Source: CANGYM01 sp044235825
GTDB lineage: Bacteria; Pseudomonadota; Alphaproteobacteria; JAJTHO01; CANGYM01
DNA: 6,839 bases
NCBI GenBank assembly: GCA_044235825.1
Contig: JBIIHL010000062.1
Span: 1-6,839, forward strand
Reading direction: 5' to 3'
The position numbers and the translations under genes were made by a program. Of this stretch, positions 1 to 5,853 are shown piece by piece. Below the pieces are notes generated by a model. The model was not told where the DNA came from. It made no database searches and saw only the letters and a program-made list of their open reading frames with translations. The first letter of the stretch is position 1. Every line of letters starts with the position of its first letter.

Positions 1-62
1 TGGGTGTGGGCAGGGGGTTTCGCCACAATTTGGCTTTTCTGGGGTTTCAGCCCCTCTCCCCG

Positions 63-85
63 CCCTCTCCCCGAGGGGGAGAGGG
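63..85. repeat. GC-rich perfect hairpin (dispersed-repeat type)
   Basis: A 10-bp perfect inverted repeat, CCCTCTCCCC at 63-72 and GGGGAGAGGG at 76-85, encloses a 3-base loop GAG. A further CCCTCTCCC copy lies just upstream (52-60), so the left arm is partly duplicated. No T-run follows on either strand, so it is not a standard intrinsic terminator. Palindromes of this CCCTCTCCCC/GGGGAGAGGG kind occur as dispersed intergenic repeats in many proteobacterial genomes. Whether this one is repeated elsewhere in its genome cannot be seen from one window. Confidence 0.6.
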
Positions 86-147
86 AGAAGTCCGCCGCCT
101 CACAACCCATTGTCTTGGATTAAAAACCAATTCCCCCAACGAATCCC

Positions 148-176
148 TTGGTGCCAAAGGTCCCCCATGCTATATC
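148..176 (+). promoter_or_regulatory. Possible sigma70 promoter with extended -10 for ppiD-trpE
   Basis: A TTGGTG box (148-153) is separated by exactly 17 bases from TATATC (171-176). A TG dinucleotide at 168-169 gives an extended -10 element. The -35 box is weak, with only the TTG matching well. The -10 matches four of six consensus bases. The predicted start of transcription would lie about 40 bases before the ppiD start codon. No operator or leader-peptide attenuator with tandem Trp codons is evident. This is a motif-level inference. Confidence 0.3.
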
Positions 177-223
177 TTAAGGCCTTGCATCACCCCTAAA
201 GAAAAAACGGGAAAGGGACATCC

Positions 224-2029
224 ATGCTGTTGTGGTTTCGTCGTGTATTGGTTGGAACATTGGCCAAGGTTTTATTGATCTTGATGATTATTTCCTTTGC
301 GTTTTTTGGGTATCAAACGGCCTTTGATGGCAGTCCCCAAACCAACATTGTGGCCACGGTGGGCAGCGTTGATATTCCCGCCACCCGTCTGATGCGGGCC
401 CATGAACAGATTCAGGAAAACTACACCCGCGCCTTTGGCGGCCAAGCCCTGCCGGATTTTTTTAAACAGCGCATCTGGGACGATGCCCTGAAACTGCTCA
501 TCAATGATGCCCTGATCACGTCCGCCGCCGAAAAATGGCAGATGCCCATTCCGGAAAAACGTCTGGTGAAAATTCTGGGCAACTATCCAGCTTTTCAAAA
601 TGCCGAAAAAACCTTTGATCCCGAACTGTTCAAAAGCGTTCTGGCCAAATCAGGGGTAACCCCGCAGGAGGTTCTGGATGATGTCCGCGTTGCCGAGTGG
701 CAGCGATATTTTCGGGATGCCTTTGTGGCCGCCTCTGTGGTGCCTGACGCGCTGGTTGTTTCAACCCTGCAACAGGACAAAGAAACCCGCAGCGCTCTGA
801 TTTTCACCCTGCCTGTTGTGCCCATGACCACGGATGTGCCCGATAGCACCTTGAAACCTTGGTTTCAAACCCGCACGGATCGTTACAAAACCCCTGAAAA
901 ACGCATGTTTGGCTATACCACGTTGGGCCTGACCTTTACCGATGCTGCGGTTGAGGCGTATTATCAAGCCCACACAGCCACCTTTACCCCCGCCCCCAAG
1001 CGGCGCGTGCTGCAGCGGTTTTGCCCTGATCAGGCCTGTGTTGACCAAAACAAGGATCTGAAAGCCCTAGACCCCAAACACGCCGGCGTGACAGATTTGG
1101 GACGGGTTGAGGTCAAAGATCTTTTGCCGGCCCTGCGTCAGGTGGCTTTTGATCTGCCGCTGAACACCGTTTCTGCGCCGGTGAAAACCGATTTTGGATG
1201 GACCTTTTTGCAGGTGACAGAGATTCAGGCCCCCCCAGCCCCCCCCTTAAAAGACATTCGCGATCAGGTCATCGAGGCCATGAAAACCCCCGAAAGCATC
1301 GAGGCCCTTTACAAACAAACCAACGCCCTGGAAACGGCTGTTGCCGAAACGGGATCTTTGGAAAAAGCCAGCCAATCCCAGAATCTTTCTTATCAAAAAA
1401 CCGATTTGATCACGCAGGACGCCATACCTGACGTTCTCAAACCCCTTGATAAAGAATTATGGAGCCTGCCCCCCAAGGGAACATCGGGATTGCAAGAGGT
1501 GGCCCCCGATCGCTATGTTATGGCCACCCTGATTCAGGTTGTGCCGTCTGCGGCCATGACGTTTGACCAAGCCCGCGCCATGGTTTTGCGGGATTATCAT
1601 ACCGAGCAAGCGCAGGCCCTGCTGAAACAAAAGCGCGACGCCCTGAAAGAAAAGCTAAAAGCCATGAAACCCGAAGAGCGCACGGCCTTTTTATCCGATG
1701 ATGATATCAACGCCGTCCAGCCCACAGCCATGAGCCGCGCCCGCGCCGTGGAGGCCTTTCAGGCCGATGTGGCAGAGATCATGTTTAGTGCCCCCATAGG
1801 CGAGATCAAAGACATCACCAGCGGCGCCATGGCCCAGATTGTTCTTGTGACAGACGTTCAGCGCCCCGATCCCAAAACCCTGAGCGGCCCCGAAAAAGAA
1901 GAAACACGCCGCCGCCTGAAAGACGCCATAGCGCAGGATTATTACGAGGCGTTTTTAGAGGATCTGAAAACCCTGTTTCCCGTCACCGTGAAGGAGGATG
2001 TGTTCAAACGCCTGAAAACCAATGGTTAA
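224..2029 (+). CDS. ppiD: Membrane-anchored periplasmic PpiD/SurA-type peptidyl-prolyl isomerase (foldase)
   Basis: This 601-residue protein is likely an inner-membrane-anchored periplasmic chaperone that helps newly exported envelope proteins fold. A short positive N-terminus (WFRR, 4-7) precedes one membrane segment at about 11-30, giving an N-in, periplasmic topology. Residues 35-190 resemble the helical SurA/PpiD N-terminal chaperone region. Residues about 257-334 form a parvulin-like domain ending in the characteristic stretch VSAPVKTDFGW, with DLGR at 291-294. This domain looks short and degenerate: the usual His-Ile-Leu opening is replaced by RRVLQRF, and two cysteines (C267, C272) sit beside it. 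A long helical, charged C-terminal part follows. Overall length fits PpiD, usually 600-640 residues. The ATG is preceded by AAAGGGA (212-218) at five bases. It overlaps trpE by 8 bp. The family assignment is firm; catalytic isomerase activity is uncertain. Confidence 0.85.
   Translation: MLLWFRRVLVGTLAKVLLILMIISFAFFGYQTAFDGSPQTNIVATVGSVDIPATRLMRAHEQIQENYTRAFGGQALPDFFKQRIWDDALKLLINDALITSAAEKWQMPIPEKRLVKILGNYPAFQNAEKTFDPELFKSVLAKSGVTPQEVLDDVRVAEWQRYFRDAFVAASVVPDALVVSTLQQDKETRSALIFTLPVVPMTTDVPDSTLKPWFQTRTDRYKTPEKRMFGYTTLGLTFTDAAVEAYYQAHTATFTPAPKRRVLQRFCPDQACVDQNKDLKALDPKHAGVTDLGRVEVKDLLPALRQVAFDLPLNTVSAPVKTDFGWTFLQVTEIQAPPAPPLKDIRDQVIEAMKTPESIEALYKQTNALETAVAETGSLEKASQSQNLSYQKTDLITQDAIPDVLKPLDKELWSLPPKGTSGLQEVAPDRYVMATLIQVVPSAAMTFDQARAMVLRDYHTEQAQALLKQKRDALKEKLKAMKPEERTAFLSDDDINAVQPTAMSRARAVEAFQADVAEIMFSAPIGEIKDITSGAMAQIVLVTDVQRPDPKTLSGPEKEETRRRLKDAIAQDYYEAFLEDLKTLFPVTVKEDVFKRLKTNG
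1991..1997 (+). promoter_or_regulatory. Distant Shine-Dalgarno-like AAGGAGG before trpE
   Basis: A strong AAGGAGG lies inside the 3' end of ppiD, 24 bases before the trpE start codon at 2022, which is too far for ordinary initiation. The ATG at 1998 directly after it is in the trpE frame but meets a TGA at 2013-2015, so it cannot start trpE. The ATG at 2022 is the first usable start after that stop, and it overlaps the ppiD stop (TAA, 2027-2029). Translation of trpE therefore probably depends on coupling or re-initiation from ppiD. The strong site may help retain ribosomes near the stop. Confidence 0.4.
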
Positions 2030-3512
2030 AATCAGTCCGGTTTCTCAGGTTCAGGCGGCCTTTGATCAAGGTCAGGGCACATTGGTATCCCTGCGGCTAT
2101 CGGCCGATTGGATCACGCCGGTGCGGGCCTTTTTGTCCCTAAAACACACCAAACATCGTTTTTTGCTGGAATCGGTGGAGCGTGCCGTGTTTCGGGGACG
2201 CTATTCGGTTTTGGGGTGGGGCAGCGATCAGGTCTGGACCTATTACGGTCAGGATCGCGGTGAACATGTCCAAAATGGTCTACCGCCAACCCCCCTCACG
2301 GGAAAGGGCCCGCAGCAGCTGAAGGCCTTGCTGTCCCAAACCCCCATCCTCATGCCGCCGGATCTGCCCCCCTTGGCCATGGGGTTTTACGGGTTTTTGG
2401 GCTTTGATATGATTCGGGATGTAGAGGTTCTTCCGGATGCCAGACCAAACCCCCTGAACCTGCCCGTGGCCAAACTGTTTCGCCCCGCCCAGATCATGGT
2501 GTTTGATAACGTTCGGGATGAAATTGTTTTGGTGAAATCTGTGTTCCCAGACGCCGGCCTTTCTGCCGCATCGGCTCATCAGGCGGCGGTGGCGATTCTC
2601 AAAGAAACCTTGATGCATCTGAGCACAGATCGTCTTTCGGATGCAGAAACCGAAACCCTGCTGGCGGGGGAGGAGGCCCTGTTGCCCACCCCCCCCGAAA
2701 CCATCACATCCAGCATGACCAAAGATGCCTTTTGCCAGTCTGTTCTGGCCGCCAAAGAGGCCATCGCGGCGGGGGATTGTTTTCAAATTGTGCTGTCCCA
2801 GCGGTTTTCCCGTCCTTTTGATGGGGATCCGTTTTCGTACTATCGCCGATTGCGCCGTTTGAACCCGTCCCCCTATCTGTTTTTTCTGGATATGGACGAT
2901 TTGGTTTTGGTGGGCTCCAGCCCCGAAACGCTGGTTAAAGTCGAGGAAGGCCAAATGACCGTCCGTCCCATCGCCGGCACACGGCCACGGGGTCAAACCC
3001 AAAAAGAGGATCAGGCGCTGGCCGCCGGCTTGCTGGCCGATCCCAAAGAAATCGCGGAACATCTGATGCTGCTGGATTTGGGCCGCAATGACGTCAGCCG
3101 TGTGTGCGTCCCGGGCAGCGTTCAGGTCAAAGACTCCCTCAGCATCGAGCGGTATTCCCACGTGATGCACATTGTCTCCACCGTTGAGGGCACCCTGCGC
3201 CCCGAGGTGGATGTTGTGGATGCCTTTTTGGCCGGTTTTCCAGCGGGCACAGTCTCCGGCGCCCCCAAAGTCCGCGCCATGGAAACCATTGATGGGCTAG
3301 AGCCTGATCGACGCGGCCCCTACGGCGGCGGCGTCGGGTACTTTTCCGCCGATGGGCAAACCATGGATACCTGCATCGCCCTGCGCACCGCCATCATCCA
3401 CCAAGGCAAACTCCACGTCCAAGCCGGCGCCGGCATCGTCGCCGACAGCGACCCCGACAGCGAATACACCGAAACCGTCAACAAAGCCAAGGCGTTGTTG
3501 GTGGCGGTTTAG
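2022..3512 (+). CDS. trpE: Anthranilate synthase component I
   Basis: A cytoplasmic enzyme that converts chorismate to anthranilate, the first committed step of tryptophan synthesis, using ammonia supplied by the TrpG glutaminase. The 496-residue length is normal for TrpE. The N-terminal domain carries LLES (48-51), the motif associated with tryptophan feedback binding, which favours TrpE over the related PabB. The C-terminal chorismate-binding domain (about 230-490) has intact signature motifs: IAGTRPRG (317-324), DLGRND (352-357), HVMHIVS (380-386), FPAGTVSGAPK (406-416), ETID (421-424), GVGY (437-440) and GIVADSDP (471-478). The gene overlaps ppiD by 8 bp, so the two are probably co-transcribed and translationally coupled. 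No trpG follows; the next gene is on the opposite strand. Allosteric feedback is expected, whereas no transcriptional attenuator was seen. Confidence 0.95.
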   Translation: MVKISPVSQVQAAFDQGQGTLVSLRLSADWITPVRAFLSLKHTKHRFLLESVERAVFRGRYSVLGWGSDQVWTYYGQDRGEHVQNGLPPTPLTGKGPQQLKALLSQTPILMPPDLPPLAMGFYGFLGFDMIRDVEVLPDARPNPLNLPVAKLFRPAQIMVFDNVRDEIVLVKSVFPDAGLSAASAHQAAVAILKETLMHLSTDRLSDAETETLLAGEEALLPTPPETITSSMTKDAFCQSVLAAKEAIAAGDCFQIVLSQRFSRPFDGDPFSYYRRLRRLNPSPYLFFLDMDDLVLVGSSPETLVKVEEGQMTVRPIAGTRPRGQTQKEDQALAAGLLADPKEIAEHLMLLDLGRNDVSRVCVPGSVQVKDSLSIERYSHVMHIVSTVEGTLRPEVDVVDAFLAGFPAGTVSGAPKVRAMETIDGLEPDRRGPYGGGVGYFSADGQTMDTCIALRTAIIHQGKLHVQAGAGIVADSDPDSEYTETVNKAKALLVAV

Positions 3513-3552
3513 GGGGGAGAGGGAACATAGGTAAAATTATGCTGCCCCCCTA
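3510..3552. terminator. Possible bidirectional terminator between convergent trpE and DUF3137 genes
   Basis: TAGGGGGG (3510-3517) and CCCCCCTA (3545-3552) form an 8-bp perfect inverted repeat with a 27-base loop. Each arm contains the TAG stop of one of the two convergent genes. In the trpE direction a six-T run (3561-3566) follows the right arm after eight bases. No comparable T-run follows in the other direction. The long loop and the gap before the T-run make this a weak terminator candidate. It could also be an incidental effect of two genes that both end in TAG followed by a G-run. Confidence 0.35.
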
Positions 3553-4671
3553 CACCCCCGTTTTTTCATGCAATTTCAATTCTTCAATGATTTTGAAAAT
3601 CAGGTTCATTTCCTCTAAAATCCTTTGAATTTCCTCAGTAAATGTTGCCGGCTGGAAAATGGATCCTGCGCTAAAGTATCGTTTTTTTAGGGGAATCATC
3701 AGCAGCAGATTTTGGTTATAAAAACTCGCCTGAACATCCGCCCCCCAAAACAGATTCGATAGGCCCTGCAGCCGCTCCATAAAACTGGGGGTCAACAAAT
3801 AACGGGCTTCGATTTGGTTGGATGCATAAACCTCAAAATCCTCCTCAAAACGGGGATCCTCCAAATTGACCTTTTCCAGTTCTTTAGATGGCTTATAGGC
3901 CCAATTCATCAGAAATCCTCGATCCCTTTTCACAATCGTTTTACCTAAAAAACTCTTGTTCATACTCAAAAAAATAAAAATTCCTTTGAAAACAGTAGGT
4001 TTGTAGCCGCCGCTTCCTTGTTTCAAGTGGGCCCAGACAATATCCAAAGTTACATTTTTGTGGGATCCTCGAACGGAATCACAATCATTTAAGATGGTCC
4101 TATCATAAGGTGGAACAATTCCAGAGGGTTCAATGCGTTTCCAATTCACTAAATCCTCTGGTGAGTAATGGAAATCTTCTCCAAAAAAACTGAAAATATG
4201 GGGGAAAATGGTTTTTTTTACAGATTTTTTGTATTGCCAAACAGGCAGGTAACACCATGCCGCAATGGCTGTAAAGCTGAGGGAAATAATTGAGGAGAGG
4301 AGCTTAATGTCCTGATCCGTGAGTTTTTCAAAAAAATGAAAAGTTTGTCCTTGAACCTTGAAAACAGCAATCATGACCCCAATGGCAACCATAAAGCACA
4401 AAAAACAAAAATATCGTTGACCAAAGCTTTTTAACGTGGCGATGCGTTGATGTTCAAACTTATGAATTTCGGGCTTGATAAACTGTTCATAGTGTGGGGC
4501 AAAGGGTTTTTGTGATCCCTCGGGATCTTGAAAAACAGAATTTTCAAGATGGGGTTTAGGAATGTTACCCATCATTAAAGAAAATAGACTTTTGATGGTG
4601 GAAAGCCTAACAGACTTTATGTCTTCTATAATTTGATTTGTAATTTGACCAAAGGTGTGAGTGTCAAACAT
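3550..4671 (-). CDS. DUF3137 family membrane protein, distal tandem copy
   Basis: This 373-residue protein of unknown biochemical function is assigned to the DUF3137 family, often encoded beside lemA. The N-terminus (1-86) is predicted cytoplasmic, with basic, helical stretches. Membrane segments lie at about 87-104 and 124-143, joined by a short loop, so most of the C-terminal domain is cytoplasmic. Family-like features are FKGIFIFLSMNK (228-239), VNLEDPRFEEDFEVYASNQ (268-286), EARYLLTPSFMERL (288-301) and a helical tail. The ATG at 4671 is preceded by GAGGAG (4677-4682 on this strand's complement) at five bases, a strong ribosome binding site. It lies 42 bp downstream of its paralogue, probably in one transcript with lemA. 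Its first 117 residues are identical to the paralogue's, and the DNA is identical too; later parts diverge. Its base composition is visibly more AT-rich than trpE. Family assignment is by motif recognition only. Confidence 0.85.
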   Translation of the reverse strand: MFDTHTFGQITNQIIEDIKSVRLSTIKSLFSLMMGNIPKPHLENSVFQDPEGSQKPFAPHYEQFIKPEIHKFEHQRIATLKSFGQRYFCFLCFMVAIGVMIAVFKVQGQTFHFFEKLTDQDIKLLSSIISLSFTAIAAWCYLPVWQYKKSVKKTIFPHIFSFFGEDFHYSPEDLVNWKRIEPSGIVPPYDRTILNDCDSVRGSHKNVTLDIVWAHLKQGSGGYKPTVFKGIFIFLSMNKSFLGKTIVKRDRGFLMNWAYKPSKELEKVNLEDPRFEEDFEVYASNQIEARYLLTPSFMERLQGLSNLFWGADVQASFYNQNLLLMIPLKKRYFSAGSIFQPATFTEEIQRILEEMNLIFKIIEELKLHEKTGV

Positions 4672-4674
4672 CTA
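4321..4674. repeat. 354-bp perfect direct repeat, copy 1 (partner 5494-5847)
   Basis: This stretch covers codons 1-117 of the distal DUF3137 gene plus three bases upstream of its ATG. It matches 5494-5847 at every base when the two are read side by side, an offset of 1173. The match stops at a mismatch on each side (4320 against 5493, and 4675 against 5848). Beyond 4320 the two genes become strongly different for some tens of codons. Confidence 0.95.
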
Positions 4675-4676
4675 GG

Positions 4677-4682
4677 CTCCTC
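4677..4682 (-). promoter_or_regulatory. Strong ribosome binding site of the distal DUF3137 copy
   Basis: On the - strand GAGGAG stands five bases before the ATG at 4671, which settles that start. The aligned site before the upstream copy reads AAAAAG, so the two paralogues probably differ in translation rate or mechanism. Confidence 0.7.
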
Positions 4683-4713
4683 AACAGTTTTTACGGTTTT
4701 ATAGAGAAGCCCC

Positions 4714-5844
4714 CTACACCCCCGTTTTCTCATGCAATTTCAATTCTTCGATGATTTTGAAAATCAGGTTCATTTCCTCTAAAATCGACTGAATTTCCTC
4801 AGTAAAGGTCGCTGGCTGGAAAATGGACCCTGTGTCAAAATAGCGTTTTGTTAGGGGAATCATCAGCAGTAAATTTTGGTTATAAAAACTTGCTTGGATA
4901 TCGGTCTTCCCAAACAGGTCCGACAGGCCCCGCAGCCGCTCCATAAAACTGGGGGTCAACAAATAACGGGCCTCGATTTGGTTGGATGCATAAACTTCAA
5001 AATCCTTTTCAAAACGGGGATCCTCCAAATTGACCTTTTCCAGCCCCTCTGGCTTTTTGATGGCCCAATTCATCAGCAATCCTCGATCCCTTTTCACAAT
5101 CGTTTTTCCCGAAAACCATTTGTTCATGCTCAGGCAAACAAAAAGACCTTTAAAAACAGTGGATATTGATTTGCCGCGTTTTTGTTTCAAGTGGGCCCAT
5201 ACAATATCCAAAATTACATTTTGGTGGGATCCCCGAACAGAATCAGTTAATATCGATCTATTGTAAGCTGGAAGAATCTCCGAAGATTCAAGGGGCTCTA
5301 TTCCCATCAAAGCTTCTGGGGAATAATCAAAATTTTCTCCGAAAAATTTGAAAATAGGTGGAAAAATGGTTTTCTTGACAGAGCCTTTGTAGCGCCAAAC
5401 AGGCAGGTAACACCATGTCATAATGGCCGTAAGGGTGATGAAAAGAATTGATACAAGATCACCAATTCCCTTACTGGCATTCTCCCCATGTAGGAGTTTT
5501 TCAAAAAAATGAAAAGTTTGTCCTTGAACCTTGAAAACAGCAATCATGACCCCAATGGCAACCATAAAGCACAAAAAACAAAAATATCGTTGACCAAAGC
5601 TTTTTAACGTGGCGATGCGTTGATGTTCAAACTTATGAATTTCGGGCTTGATAAACTGTTCATAGTGTGGGGCAAAGGGTTTTTGTGATCCCTCGGGATC
5701 TTGAAAAACAGAATTTTCAAGATGGGGTTTAGGAATGTTACCCATCATTAAAGAAAATAGACTTTTGATGGTGGAAAGCCTAACAGACTTTATGTCTTCT
5801 ATAATTTGATTTGTAATTTGACCAAAGGTGTGAGTGTCAAACAT
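4714..5844 (-). CDS. DUF3137 family membrane protein, lemA-proximal tandem copy
   Basis: A 376-residue paralogue of the next gene, with the same architecture: a cytoplasmic N-terminal region, two membrane segments at about 87-104 and 129-148, and a cytoplasmic DUF3137-type domain. Recognisable stretches are FKGLFVCLSMNK (231-242), VNLEDPRFEKDFEVYASNQ (271-289) and EARYLLTPSFMERL (291-304). It starts 9 bp after the lemA stop. No good ribosome binding site is present: the position matching the GAGGAG of the other copy reads AAAAAG, and it partly overlaps the lemA stop codon. Translation is therefore probably coupled to lemA. The molecular function is unknown. The genomic pairing with LemA suggests a shared membrane complex or pathway, which is inference. 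Compared with the other copy, it has a longer loop between the membrane segments (118-128) and many central substitutions, but a nearly identical C-terminal tail. Confidence 0.87.
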   Translation of the reverse strand: MFDTHTFGQITNQIIEDIKSVRLSTIKSLFSLMMGNIPKPHLENSVFQDPEGSQKPFAPHYEQFIKPEIHKFEHQRIATLKSFGQRYFCFLCFMVAIGVMIAVFKVQGQTFHFFEKLLHGENASKGIGDLVSILFITLTAIMTWCYLPVWRYKGSVKKTIFPPIFKFFGENFDYSPEALMGIEPLESSEILPAYNRSILTDSVRGSHQNVILDIVWAHLKQKRGKSISTVFKGLFVCLSMNKWFSGKTIVKRDRGLLMNWAIKKPEGLEKVNLEDPRFEKDFEVYASNQIEARYLLTPSFMERLRGLSDLFGKTDIQASFYNQNLLLMIPLTKRYFDTGSIFQPATFTEEIQSILEEMNLIFKIIEELKLHEKTGV

Positions 5845-5847
5845 CTA
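5494..5847. repeat. 354-bp perfect direct repeat, copy 2 (partner 4321-4674)
   Basis: This is the second copy of the identical block, covering codons 1-117 of the lemA-proximal DUF3137 gene plus the three bases before its ATG. No silent differences were found, although the remainder of the two genes has many. Gene conversion or a very recent duplication of this part explains this better than an old duplication with uniform drift. Confidence 0.95.
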
Positions 5848-5853
5848 TGCTTT

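Noticed and set aside
6..278. A 90-codon + strand frame in the leader of ppiD
   Set aside because: It reads through the palindromic repeat and overlaps the ppiD start. No family resemblance or convincing ribosome site was seen.
272..598. Open frame antisense to the ppiD 5' part
   Set aside because: It sits within the confident ppiD coding region and encodes nothing recognisable.
1998..2015. ATG at 1998 as an earlier start of trpE
   Set aside because: It is in frame but followed by TGA at 2013-2015, and it directly abuts the ribosome site with no spacing.
2280..3170. A 296-codon open frame antisense to trpE
   Set aside because: It lies wholly within an intact, motif-complete trpE, shows no recognisable domain and has a low-complexity composition rich in Gly, Gln and His. 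It is best explained as a shadow of codon bias.
2022..3512. The chorismate-binding enzyme as PabB or an isochorismate synthase
   Set aside because: The N-terminal LLES motif, full TrpE length and location after ppiD favour anthranilate synthase.
4876..5351. Several small + strand frames opposite the lemA-proximal DUF3137 gene
   Set aside because: They are antisense to a well-supported gene, overlap each other in different frames and have no domain features.
3550..5844. The two DUF3137 genes as a phage, toxin or defence pair
   Set aside because: Their LEDPRFE and EARYLLTPSFMERL signatures and position beside lemA fit the DUF3137 family. No integrase, transposase or toxin features are present.
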